A DNA stretch of 64,000 bases from Wenjunlia tyrosinilytica (GTDB lineage Bacteria; Actinomycetota; Actinomycetes; Streptomycetales; Streptomycetaceae): positions 395,892 through 459,891 of the forward strand of contig NZ_BMMS01000001.1 in the NCBI RefSeq assembly GCF_014646055.1. Direction: 5' to 3'. The position numbers were made by a program, and so were the translations under genes. The notes below the pieces were generated by a model. It worked only from the letters and a program-made list of their open reading frames with translations, made no database searches and was not told where the DNA came from. Position 1 is the stretch's first letter. Each line of letters starts with the position of its first letter. Below, piece by piece: positions 16,679 to 25,059 of the stretch.

Positions 16679-16831
16679 TCAGTCCTTGTCCTTGTAGCCG
16701 CGCAGCAGGAACCAGGCCAGGAACACCACACCGACGATCACGATCACGATGACCCATTTGAGCAGGACGCCGGGGCCGCCCCGGGAGGTGGCGGCGAGAA
16801 GTTCCGGCAGGTGGGAGGGGACGGCGGGCAT
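16679..16831 (-). CDS. 50-residue single-span membrane protein
   Basis: ATG at 16831 with GAGGAG 10 nt upstream. The protein runs MPAVPSHLPELLAATSRGGP, then a strong membrane helix (VLLKWVIVIVIVGVVFLAW), then FLLRGYKDKD. It is the first minus-strand gene of the nadD group, diverging from the M48 protease gene. The translation was made by hand because the gene is short. Resembles the 48-residue protein in design but not in sequence. Function unknown. Confidence 0.65.
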   Translation of the reverse strand: MPAVPSHLPELLAATSRGGPGVLLKWVIVIVIVGVVFLAWFLLRGYKDKD

Positions 16832-16980
16832 GGCGGAAGCACTCCTCGACGTGGGGGCCGATCGTCATGATCGAGCGGACGAACCAGCCTAACTCCGGCC
16901 GTTCCCCGGCCGACGGCGGGCTGTCGCACAGCAGGTCGCAACGAGACGTCAGTACCGGCAAACCAGGGGGTTGACACCCG

Positions 16981-18078
16981 ATGACCGAGTCCAATGAACA
17001 CCCGCCGAGCCGCAGCAGGATCAGGTTCCCGGGAATCTCCTCCAGGGCCTACGAGCACCCGGCCGACCGGTCCGCGCTGGTCGCCCTTCGCAAGCTCACC
17101 GGCTTCGACACCGTGTTCAAGGCGCTCAGCGGCCTGCTGCCCGAGCGGTCCATGCGGCTGCTGTTCCTGTCGGACTCGGTGAGGGTCAGCGACCAGCAGT
17201 TCGCACATCTGAACGACATGCTGAGGGACGCCTGCTACATCCTGGACCTGGAGAAGGTCCCGCCGATGTACGTCACGCAGGACCCCCAGCCCAACGCCAT
17301 GTGCATCGGCCTGGACGAGCCGATCATCGTGGTCACCACCGGTCTGGTCGAGCTGCTCGACGAGGAGGAGATGCGGGCGGTCGTCGGACACGAGGTCGGG
17401 CACGCGCTGTCCGGGCACGCGGTCTACCGCACGATCCTGCTCTTCCTGACCACCCTGGCGGTCCGGGTGGCCTGGATCCCGCTCGGCAGCCTCGCGATCA
17501 TGGCGCTCGTCACGGCGCTGCGGGAGTGGTTCCGCAAGTCGGAGCTGTCCTGCGACCGGGCGGGGCTGCTGGTCGGCCAGGACCTGAAGGCGTCCATGCG
17601 CGGCCTGATGAAGATCGCGGGCGGCAACCACCTGCACGAGATGAACGTCGACGCGTTCCTCAAGCAGGCCGAGGAGTACGACTCGGGCGGTGACCTGCGG
17701 GACTCCGTGCTGAAGATCCTCAATGTGCTGCCGCGCAGCCACCCGTTCACCACGGTGCGCGCCGCCGAGCTGAAGAAGTGGGCCGAGAGCCGCGACTACC
17801 AGCGGATCATGGACGGCCACTACCCGCGCCGCTCGGAGGACAAGGACGCCTCCGTGTCGGAGGCGTTCCGCGACTCGGCCAACTCCTACGCGGACGGGGT
17901 CAAGGCCAGCAAGGACCCGCTGATGGGCCTGATACGGGACATCGGCTCGGGTGCGGGCGACATGGGCAGCAAACTGCGGGACAAGTTCACCGGCGCCCGG
18001 GGGGCCAACGGCACCGACCAGGCCGGTGGCGGCCCGCAGGACGGCGACGGGGGCACCGGGGGCGGCAGCACCGACTGA
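16981..18078 (+). CDS. M48 family zinc metalloprotease (HtpX/Ste24-like)
   Basis: 365 residues. The zinc-binding HEVGH motif is at residues 137-141 (MRAVVGHEVGHALSGHA), preceded by PNAMCIGLDEPIIVVTTGLVELL. The third ligand region is probably RKSELSCDRAGLL. One or two hydrophobic stretches follow the motif (TILLFLTTLAVRVAWIPLGSLAIMAL). The C-terminus is a Gly/Asp-rich tail. M48 membrane peptidases degrade misfolded membrane proteins; this cytoplasmic-facing type is widespread in actinobacteria. It diverges from the 50-residue membrane protein. Confidence 0.9.
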   Translation: MTESNEHPPSRSRIRFPGISSRAYEHPADRSALVALRKLTGFDTVFKALSGLLPERSMRLLFLSDSVRVSDQQFAHLNDMLRDACYILDLEKVPPMYVTQDPQPNAMCIGLDEPIIVVTTGLVELLDEEEMRAVVGHEVGHALSGHAVYRTILLFLTTLAVRVAWIPLGSLAIMALVTALREWFRKSELSCDRAGLLVGQDLKASMRGLMKIAGGNHLHEMNVDAFLKQAEEYDSGGDLRDSVLKILNVLPRSHPFTTVRAAELKKWAESRDYQRIMDGHYPRRSEDKDASVSEAFRDSANSYADGVKASKDPLMGLIRDIGSGAGDMGSKLRDKFTGARGANGTDQAGGGPQDGDGGTGGGSTD

Positions 18079-18105
18079 GGCGTCGGACGGCGGGCGGCCC
18101 GGCCG

Positions 18106-18165
18106 AGGCCGGACGGTTCCAGGCCGGACGGTTCCAGGCCGGACGGTTCCAGGCCGGACGGTTTC
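18106..18165. repeat. 15-bp tandem repeat, four copies
   Basis: AGGCCGGACGGTTCC at 18106, 18121, 18136 and 18151 (last copy ends GTTTC). It lies just after the M48 stop, between convergent genes. Confidence 0.9.
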
Positions 18166-18218
18166 GCCCCCGGGCTGGACTTGAGGAGCCGACGAGCGGC
18201 ACGTCATGGGCGCCCGGG

Positions 18219-19298
18219 TCAGCCCTGGGCGCCCGCCGCCAGCTGCCCGCAGGTCGCCCCGACGGGCTTGTCGTGGTCGAACGGGTCGGTCCCGCCGCTC
18301 TTGCCCGGGTCGCCGCCGCTCTTGAGGGTGCCCGGCAGCACCGGCTGGAAGTACATCGACGCGTCCACCGAGCACAGCTGCGGCCCGGCCTCGGAGGAGG
18401 ACTCCAGCAGGACGGGCTGGGACTCCCGCAGCGCCGTGCGGTCGAAGCCCAGCCTGAGCTCGCGGCGGACGGTGTACAGCGCGGCCGCCTTGTCGGCCTT
18501 CCCGTCGCCCCTGGCCGACCCGACCGCGTAGACGAAGGTGTGGTCGGTGGTCACCTGGAGCGAGTCGGCGTCCGTCTCGCGCACCTGGATGGAGCCATCC
18601 ACCCGGACCCCCTGGTCCGCGAGCTTCACTTTGGCCGGATCGAAGCGCACCATCCAGCCCGTGGCGGCGTGCCGCCCGTCGTCGGCGGGGCGGGTCAGGC
18701 TGCGGTCGAACTGCGCCTGCTGCTCCGGTGCCAGCATCCGGCGCACCGGCCGGGTCTGCCGGCTCATGAGCACGTCGGGGTTGATCGAGGAGGCGACGAG
18801 GTACTCCTTGGCCGCCATGGCCGCCTGGAGGACCTGGCTCACGGAGAAGTGGTCCGTGCGCCGTACGGCGGGCAGGGCGATCCCGTCGGCACCGACCCGG
18901 TACTGGGAGGCCGGCCCCTTCTTGAACAGGTCCCTGGGCGCCCCCGTGGGCGGCTCGCCGCCACGGGCGGGGGCCAGCGGGATCATGGCCATCGTCGCCT
19001 GCGTGGGGACGGCCGTGTCCGGCTGGCGGTAGGGGTGCCGTATGCCCATGTAGACGGCCGTGCCGAAGGCCAGCGCGATGAGCAGGATCAGGGCGAAGGC
19101 CTGCCGGGAGACGGAGCCGTGCAGCCTGCCGCGGGTGCGGACCGCCCGTGCGTCGCTGCGCATACGCTCCGTGGCGGAGAACTCCTGAATCCGCGCAGCC
19201 CGCACAAACGATTCGTCGAAGACGACGGATCGGTACTCGTCGTCACCTCCGGGGATACCGTCCGGCGCCCCCTCGGGAGGGTCTCCACGCCCGGTCAT
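18219..19298 (-). CDS. Membrane-anchored secreted-domain protein, unknown (paralogue A)
   Basis: 359 residues. A cytoplasmic N-terminus carries a conserved patch (DDEYRSVVFDESFVRAARIQE), followed by a single membrane helix at ~67-85 (AFALILLIALAFGTAVYMG) and a ~270-residue external region. The latter has repeated beta-rich segments (YRVGADGIALPAVRRTDHFSV; TTDHTFVYAVGSA; RRELRLGFDRTALRE) and two Cys (LCSVDAS, ATCGQL) that may pair. No known family. The following gene on the same strand (19415-19948) shares the cytoplasmic patch, so they are paralogues at that end. Confidence 0.75.
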   Translation of the reverse strand: MTGRGDPPEGAPDGIPGGDDEYRSVVFDESFVRAARIQEFSATERMRSDARAVRTRGRLHGSVSRQAFALILLIALAFGTAVYMGIRHPYRQPDTAVPTQATMAMIPLAPARGGEPPTGAPRDLFKKGPASQYRVGADGIALPAVRRTDHFSVSQVLQAAMAAKEYLVASSINPDVLMSRQTRPVRRMLAPEQQAQFDRSLTRPADDGRHAATGWMVRFDPAKVKLADQGVRVDGSIQVRETDADSLQVTTDHTFVYAVGSARGDGKADKAAALYTVRRELRLGFDRTALRESQPVLLESSSEAGPQLCSVDASMYFQPVLPGTLKSGGDPGKSGGTDPFDHDKPVGATCGQLAAGAQG

Positions 19299-19414
19299 AC
19301 CTCCAGGGTAAGTCCGCGGGCGCGCCCATGAATGCCCGGCGGCCGGACATCTTCTGACGTCATGTCATCGGGGTGAGAACCACATGGGTGCGGCGGTGCC
19401 CGGCAGGCTCCTCC

Positions 19415-19948
19415 TCACGGCCTCGGGGAGACCGGTTCGGCGCCAACAGGCAGTCCGGCAGGGGCCGATGGGCTGTCCATCCGGCTGTTCCCCGGCGGTG
19501 GAGCGGGCTGCTGCCTTCCCCCGGATGCCCCCCGGTAGACCGCGGCGACGGTCAGCAGGACCACGCCGACCCCCATGACGACGGCCAGTACCCACGCCAC
19601 CGTGCGGTGCCAGCGCGTGTGGGCCCGACGGTAACCGTACGGCGACTCCTCGTAGCGGTCGTCGTCCTCGTCCCAGTCGGGGCCGTACTCGTCGTCCCGG
19701 TAGGCGCCCGGATAGCCCTCGTCCCCGTCCTCGGCGCCGGTCTCGTCCTCCGGCCCTCCGACCCTCGTACGGGTCTCGGCCTCCGTCCTGGCCTGGGCCG
19801 CCGCCACCATGCGCTCATGCGCCGTGGGCTCATGTATTCGGGCCGACCGGATGAAGGCCTCATCGAACACCACGGCTGCGAACTCGTCGTCCGCGCCTCC
19901 GTGGTCACTCCCGTCCGAGAACGGCGTACCCCCCACATCATCCGGCAC
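19415..19948 (-). CDS. Membrane-anchored protein, unknown (paralogue B)
   Basis: 177 residues from a GTG. The patch DDEFAAVVFDEAFIRSARIHE closely matches paralogue A, and both are followed by a T/SA-x-ERM turn. A long acidic Asp/Glu/Tyr-rich stretch follows, then one membrane helix near residues 118-138 (VAWVLAVVMGVGVVLLTVAAV) and a short Pro-rich outside tail. It lacks the large external domain of A. It ends 116 nt upstream of A. A TAATAC hexamer at 19958-19963 sits 9 nt before the start. Confidence 0.7.
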   Translation of the reverse strand: MPDDVGGTPFSDGSDHGGADDEFAAVVFDEAFIRSARIHEPTAHERMVAAAQARTEAETRTRVGGPEDETGAEDGDEGYPGAYRDDEYGPDWDEDDDRYEESPYGYRRAHTRWHRTVAWVLAVVMGVGVVLLTVAAVYRGASGGRQQPAPPPGNSRMDSPSAPAGLPVGAEPVSPRP

Positions 19949-20056
19949 CCTGCCAGCGTATTACCGACTGCACGAGCATGGACATAGAAGCGGTCAGATC
20001 GGGTGGCGGGCCTTGCGCCGCAACGGCTCCCGGTGCCCGCCCCACGCCCCCGGCCT

Positions 20057-21328
20057 CTAGCGGATGTGCCCGTCGCCGGTGACCACGTACTTCGTGGAGG
20101 TCAGCTCCGGCAGGCCCATGGGGCCGCGGGCGTGCAGTTTCTGCGTGGAGATGCCGATCTCGGCGCCGAATCCGAACTCGCTGCCGTCGGTGAAGCGCGT
20201 CGAGGCATTGACGAGCACGGTGGTGGAATCCACCAACTGGGTGAACCGGCGGGCCGCGGGCTGCGAACGGGTGATGATCGCCTCGGAGTGGCCGGAGGAC
20301 CAGCGGCGGATGTGCCGCACGGCGGCGTCCAGGTCCGGGACGACCGCGGCGGCGATGTCGTAGGAGAGGTACTCGGTCTCCCAGTCCTCGTCCGTGGCGG
20401 GCACGATCGTGGCGTCGCAGACACCGGAGAAGCGCTGGACGGCCTCGTCGCCGTGCACGGTCACTCCCGCCTCGGCCAGGGCCTTCAGCGCCCGCGGCAG
20501 GAACTCCTCGGCGGTATCGGCGTGCACCAGCAGGGTCTCCGCCGCGTTGCACACGCTGGGCCGGGACGCCTTGGCGTTGATCAGGATCCGCACGGCCATG
20601 TCGAGGTCGGCGTCGGCGTCGACGTAGACATGGCAGTTGCCCACACCGGTCTCGATCACCGGCACGGTCGACTCCTCGACGACCGTGCGGATCAGCGAGG
20701 CTCCGCCGCGGGGGATGAGAACGTCCACCAGGCCTCGGGCGCGCATCAGCTCACCCACCGACTCCCGGCTCTCGCCGGGGACGAGCTGGACGACGTCCGC
20801 GGGCAGCCCGGCCTCGGCCACGGCGTCGCGCAGGACGCCGACCAGCGCGGTGTTGGAGGCGTAGGCGGAGGAGGAGCCGCGCAGGAGCACCGCGTTGCCC
20901 GACTTCAGGCACAGGGCGGCGGCGTCCACCGTCACATTCGGCCTGGCCTCGTAGATGATCCCGACGACTCCGAAGGGCACCCGGATCTGGCGCAGCTCGA
21001 GCCCGTTCGGCAGCGTCGAGCCGCGGACCAGCTCGCCCACCGGGTCGGGCAGCGCCACGACGTCCCGCACGTCCGAGGCGATGGCCTCGATCCGCTCGGT
21101 GGTGAGGGTCAGGCGGTCGACGATCGACTCGCTGGTGCCGCTCGCACGGGCCTTGGCCACGTCCTGGGCGTTCGCCTCGACGATCTCCGGGGCGCGGGCG
21201 ACCAGCGCGTCGGCGACAGCGAGCAGCGCGCCGTCCCGCGCGGTGCGCGGCAGCGGCGCGAGCACGGCGGCCGCCTCCCTCGCTCGACGGGCGGTGTCGA
21301 TGACAGGTGAAGTGGATTCGCTGCTCAT
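20057..21328 (-). CDS. proA: Gamma-glutamyl-phosphate reductase
   Basis: I chose the ATG at 21328 (423 residues); the frame extends to 21376 but [18 protein letters not shown] is the normal N-terminus. It is an aldehyde-dehydrogenase-fold enzyme reducing gamma-glutamyl phosphate with NADPH in proline synthesis. Seen: [20 protein letters not shown], the dinucleotide loop [24 protein letters not shown], and the catalytic Cys near residue 258 in [14 protein letters not shown]. The C-terminal signature [15 protein letters not shown] is intact. proB lies upstream, separated by one gene. Confidence 0.97.
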   Translation of the reverse strand: MSSESTSPVIDTARRAREAAAVLAPLPRTARDGALLAVADALVARAPEIVEANAQDVAKARASGTSESIVDRLTLTTERIEAIASDVRDVVALPDPVGELVRGSTLPNGLELRQIRVPFGVVGIIYEARPNVTVDAAALCLKSGNAVLLRGSSSAYASNTALVGVLRDAVAEAGLPADVVQLVPGESRESVGELMRARGLVDVLIPRGGASLIRTVVEESTVPVIETGVGNCHVYVDADADLDMAVRILINAKASRPSVCNAAETLLVHADTAEEFLPRALKALAEAGVTVHGDEAVQRFSGVCDATIVPATDEDWETEYLSYDIAAAVVPDLDAAVRHIRRWSSGHSEAIITRSQPAARRFTQLVDSTTVLVNASTRFTDGSEFGFGAEIGISTQKLHARGPMGLPELTSTKYVVTGDGHIR

Positions 21329-21449
21329 AACGGGCAGCCTACTGAGCCGGACGGACAAGTCACTCGAGAGTTTCACCAGCCGAGATGCCGCAAGGAGGGC
21401 CCGAGAACCCCGGTGAGCGCCCGCGGCCGCCCCGCGGGAGGCTCGGCGC

Positions 21450-22055
21450 TCAGAAGGGGTGCACTCCGACCGGCGTGGCCGGCAGCGGCCCGTACCCCTC
21501 GGCGATGCGCTGGTGGTAGGTCTGCCGGTCGATCACCTCGAGTCCGACGATCTCCCACGGCGGCAGCTTGGCCGTCGAGCGGTGCTCGCCCCACAGCCGC
21601 AGCGCCATGGCCGCCGCGTCGTGCAGATCGCGGGCCTCCTCCCAGTAGCGGATCTCCGCGTGGTCGTCGGCGTAGCGGCTGGTGAGGAGGAACGGATGGT
21701 CGTGGGCGAGCTGTTCCAGTCCGCGCCTGACCTCGGACAGCGGCGCCTCCGCGCCGGAGACGCTGAGGGTGACGTGCCACAGCCGGGGCTGCTCGGCCTC
21801 GCGGGGGGCGTCCACCCCGTCCTCCTCGCCGGTGTCGAGGTCCGGCTCGAGGTCGGGCACGGCACGCGGCCCCGGCTGGGCGCAGGCCCCCCGGTCGTGT
21901 GACGGATGGGGCAGCCGGGAGGCAGGGGCGGCCACGGACGCGGCTTCGCCACCCGCTCTGCCGTCCGTGTGCCTCTCGACACTGGCGAGCGTTCGTTCCG
22001 CCGCTCCCCGGGGCGGCGGCCCTGGGCGCCCTCGTCTCACCGGCGGCCTCCTCAT
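21450..22055 (-). CDS. Conserved protein of unknown function between proB and proA
   Basis: 201 residues from the ATG at 22055; the exact start is uncertain because residues 1-70 are Arg/Pro/Gly-rich. The C-terminal ~130 residues look like a compact domain: [83 protein letters not shown]. The alternation of strands and helices suggests a small alpha/beta fold. No named family recognised. Position inside the proline pair suggests co-transcription but not necessarily a role in proline synthesis. Confidence 0.75.
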   Translation of the reverse strand: MRRPPVRRGRPGPPPRGAAERTLASVERHTDGRAGGEAASVAAPASRLPHPSHDRGACAQPGPRAVPDLEPDLDTGEEDGVDAPREAEQPRLWHVTLSVSGAEAPLSEVRRGLEQLAHDHPFLLTSRYADDHAEIRYWEEARDLHDAAAMALRLWGEHRSTAKLPPWEIVGLEVIDRQTYHQRIAEGYGPLPATPVGVHPF

Positions 22056-22104
22056 ACGGTGTGGTGCGCTGACGCGGCTGCCAGGCCGTTTCCCCCGGCC
22101 GGGC

Positions 22105-23232
22105 TCAGGTGTGCAGGACCACCAGGTCGTCCCGGTGCACGACTTCCCGCTCGTACGCCGGGCCCAGCTCGCGAGCCAGCTCCCGCGTGGACCGGCCCAG
22201 GAGCCTGGGCAGCTCCTTCGCATCAAAGTTGACCAGCCCGCGGGCCACGGCGTGGCCGTTTTCATCAAGAAGGTCCACAGGATCACCCGCGGAGAACTCA
22301 CCTTCGAGTCCGGTCACCCCGGCCGGGAGGAGGGACTTCCTCCGCTCCACGACGGCCCGGACGGCGCCCTCGTCCAGCAGCAGCGCCCCCCGCGGGGTGC
22401 TGGCGTGGGCCAGCCAGAGCAGGCGGTCGGCCGAACGCCGTCCGGTGCGGTGGAACAGGGTTCCGGTCACCCGGCCGGACAGGGCGTCCGCGGCGTAGGT
22501 GGCGGAGGTGAGGACGACGGGGATGCCGGCCGCCGCGGCGATCCTGGCGGCCTCGACCTTGGTCACCATGCCTCCGGTGCCCACCCCGCCCTTGCCGGTG
22601 CTGCCGACGGAGACGCCCCGCAGGTCCTCGGGGCCCGCGACCTCGTCGATCCTGGAGGTGCCCGGACTGCTGGGATTGCCGTCGTACAGGCCGTCCACGT
22701 CGGACAGGAGCACCAGCAGGTCGGCGCGGACGAGGTGGGCGACGAGCGCGGCCAGCCGGTCGTTGTCGCCGAACCGGATCTCGTCGGTGGCCACGGTGTC
22801 GTTCTCGTTGACGATGGGCAGCGCCCCCATCGCCAGGAGCTTGTCCAGGGTCCGGTAGGCATTGCGGTAGTGGGATCGGCGGCTGACGTCGTCGGAGGTC
22901 AGCAGCACCTGGCCGACGCGTACGCCGTAGCGGGCGAAGGAGGAGGTGTAGCGGGCCAGCAGGAGCCCCTGCCCCACGCTCGCCGCCGCCTGCTGCCGGG
23001 CCAGGTCCTTGGGCCGCCGGTCCAGCCCCAGCGGGGCGAGCCCGGCGGCGATGGCGCCGGAGGAGACCAGCACTATCTCCTTGGCCTGCCCGTCGCGGGC
23101 CTTGGCCAGGACGTCGACCAGCGCGTCGACCCGGTCGGCGTCGAGCCCGCCCGCCGCCGTGGTCAGCGAGGAGGACCCCACCTTGACCACGACCCTGCGG
23201 GCCTCCACAACGTCCTGCCTCGCCGCTGCCAC
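22105..23232 (-). CDS. proB: Glutamate 5-kinase with C-terminal PUA domain
   Basis: 375 residues from a GTG with GGGA 7 nt upstream. It catalyses the first committed step of proline synthesis. Amino-acid-kinase features are VVVKVGSSSLTT at the N-terminus, EIVLVSSGAIAAG, GALPIVNENDTVATDEIRFGDNDRLAALVA and STGKGGVGTGGMVTKVEAARIA. The C-terminal ~95 residues (GALLLDEGAVRAVVERRKSLLPAGVT to RGLVNFDAKEL) form the PUA domain. It overlaps nothing and precedes the unknown gene by 49 nt. Confidence 0.97.
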   Translation of the reverse strand: MAAARQDVVEARRVVVKVGSSSLTTAAGGLDADRVDALVDVLAKARDGQAKEIVLVSSGAIAAGLAPLGLDRRPKDLARQQAAASVGQGLLLARYTSSFARYGVRVGQVLLTSDDVSRRSHYRNAYRTLDKLLAMGALPIVNENDTVATDEIRFGDNDRLAALVAHLVRADLLVLLSDVDGLYDGNPSSPGTSRIDEVAGPEDLRGVSVGSTGKGGVGTGGMVTKVEAARIAAAAGIPVVLTSATYAADALSGRVTGTLFHRTGRRSADRLLWLAHASTPRGALLLDEGAVRAVVERRKSLLPAGVTGLEGEFSAGDPVDLLDENGHAVARGLVNFDAKELPRLLGRSTRELARELGPAYEREVVHRDDLVVLHT

Positions 23233-23399
23233 CGTGCCGTCCCATCGTCGCTCCGCCGCGCGGCCGGCCGGTGTCCCGGCCGCCCGAAGGGTGGAATGCC
23301 CCTTGCGTGCAATCTACGGGAGCGCCCTAGAGCCGCGCTCCGGCGCCCGGGGTGTGGGACGAGGGAGGCCGGCTCCCGTCCGACGGGCGCGGACGGCGG

Positions 23400-23464
23400 G
23401 CCCGCCGCCGGCCGGAGATTGCCCGCCGACCGGCCGGATTGTGCCCGCCCGACCGGCCGGAAAT
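23400..23464. repeat. ~21-bp imperfect tandem repeat upstream of proB
   Basis: Three units of GCCCGCCGACCGGCCGGATT type at about 23400, 23421 and 23443 in the 274-nt gap between the GT2 stop and proB. A TAGATT hexamer near 23315-23320 (minus strand) is a weak candidate -10 for proB. Confidence 0.65.
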
Positions 23465-23506
23465 CCGGGGCTCCCCGGGCGGGGCACGGGGCTGCGCGGC
23501 TCATGT

Positions 23507-24742
23507 TCAGGACCGGGAGGGACCGGCGGTCACCGCCCTCATCGTCCGGGCCACGGCGCGGCTCAGCCTCGGCCCCAGGAGCCTTCGGGCCCCTCTGCGG
23601 ACGCGCTGCAGGGCGGTCGGTGAATCCCGGAAGACCAGCCGCTCCTTCGGGAGCCGCCCGGTCGCGTCGTAGACGGAGTCGGGGATGCCCGCGGAAGGGT
23701 CCCGGAAGTGCGGGTACGCCAGGTAGGCCCGGCGCGCCCGGTGGTCGAGGACGATCTCCGGCTCCTGCTTGGACCGGATGAATTCGAGGACGTCCTTGAG
23801 CAGGTCCAGCCGCCCGGCCGCCACCAGGTGCAGGCGCAGACGCTCCTCGACGCTCAGTCTTCGGGCCACCCCGTCGTTCCAGTGGGCGTCGAACAGCGGC
23901 TCGGCGAGTTCCATGCGGTGCCGCTGCGCCTTCTCGGGCTGCTTGAGCAGGCCCACCTTGAACTGCGGCGACAGCGTGATGGTGAAGGGCCTGACCATGA
24001 GGTCGTCGCGCTTGTCCCCGGGCGGAACGAACCTGGCTATGAGGTCCATCAGCGCGGCGGCCGAGTCGAAGCGCAGGGTGTAGCTGCCGCTCTTGGTGAC
24101 CTGCCGGCCGTCGTCGCGGCCGACGAGGTGGTAGCAGTCGTAGTCGGCCACGACGGACAGGCCGTCGGCCCTCAGATACGCCTCCAGCGTGAAGACGGCG
24201 TCCTCACCGGTCTTGAGCTCCTCGGGGAAGCGCAGGCCGTGCTCCACCAGCAGGCTTCGCCGGAACAGCTTCTGGGCGCTGAGCGTGAACTTCACCTTGG
24301 ACGAGAAGACGTCGGTGCGGTCGAGGTTCCTGCCCCACATGGACTTGGGCGCGCTGCGGTTGATCCCGACGACCTTGCCGAGCACGACGTCGGTGCCGTT
24401 GCGCTCGCCCATGTCGACCAGGCGATCGAGGGCCTCGTCGCCGAAGTAGTCGTCGGCGTCGAGGAAGAACACCCAGCGGCCGGTGGCCAGTTCGAGGCCG
24501 GTGTTGCGTGGGGCGCTGGGGCCGCCGGAGTTGGCCTGGTGGACCACCCGGGTGGGGATCTTCGAGTGGGCTGCGAAGCGGTCCAGTTCCTCGCCGCTTC
24601 CGTCGGTGGACCCGTCGTCCACCGCGATGAGCTCCATGCGGTCGGCGCCGATGGTCTGCGCTTCCACGGACTCCAGGCACCGTGTCAGGTAGGGCATGGC
24701 GTTATAGACCCCGACGATCACACTCACATCGGGACTGGTCAT
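23507..24742 (-). CDS. GT2 (GT-A) glycosyltransferase of the wall-polymer cluster
   Basis: 411 residues, ATG with GGAG 9 nt upstream. N-terminal GT-A domain: SVIVGVYNAMPYLTRCLESV, nucleotide-sugar motif VDDGSTDGS (residues 41-49), NSGGPSAPRNTGLELA, metal-binding DADDYF (95-100). A helical region follows with KTGEDAVFTLEAY, likely the acceptor ED motif, and a ~150-residue basic C-terminal part. The layout resembles enzymes that decorate teichoic acids with sugars. It diverges from the adjacent glycerophosphotransferase-like gene, so a role in glycosylating that polymer is inferred from context. Confidence 0.85.
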   Translation of the reverse strand: MTSPDVSVIVGVYNAMPYLTRCLESVEAQTIGADRMELIAVDDGSTDGSGEELDRFAAHSKIPTRVVHQANSGGPSAPRNTGLELATGRWVFFLDADDYFGDEALDRLVDMGERNGTDVVLGKVVGINRSAPKSMWGRNLDRTDVFSSKVKFTLSAQKLFRRSLLVEHGLRFPEELKTGEDAVFTLEAYLRADGLSVVADYDCYHLVGRDDGRQVTKSGSYTLRFDSAAALMDLIARFVPPGDKRDDLMVRPFTITLSPQFKVGLLKQPEKAQRHRMELAEPLFDAHWNDGVARRLSVEERLRLHLVAAGRLDLLKDVLEFIRSKQEPEIVLDHRARRAYLAYPHFRDPSAGIPDSVYDATGRLPKERLVFRDSPTALQRVRRGARRLLGPRLSRAVARTMRAVTAGPSRS

Positions 24743-25059
24743 ATGTTAAGTCTCCAAGTGTCATCAACTTTCCACACCTGACACGACCAAGGGGAGCGGC
24801 GGATGGTTGCCTTTGTTTTCATGGTTCTTACCTGTAATTCCGTTCTCTTACATCGCCCTTACATTCGAGCAAGGGCACATTCGGCCGCATTTCCCATCCG
24901 CTCGGGAGCGTGAAACAGGTCGCCGATCCATTGCCGCGGCACCCCTCGGCTCGTTCTCCCGATACCTGCCTCCGTCACTCGGGGAGATGTCGCGCATACG
25001 CGGGGAGCCCCGGACGGGGACGGGCACGACCCGTCGCCGAGCCGCTTGGAGTCCCGCCT
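24743..25059. promoter_or_regulatory. Divergent, locally AT-rich intergenic region
   Basis: 317 nt between the GT2 gene (minus) and the TagF-like gene (plus). From about 24750 to 24890 the composition drops well below the surroundings (for example TTGTTTTCATGG and two TTACAT boxes). This suggests promoters for both directions, but I could not assign paired -35/-10 hexamers. Confidence 0.5.
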
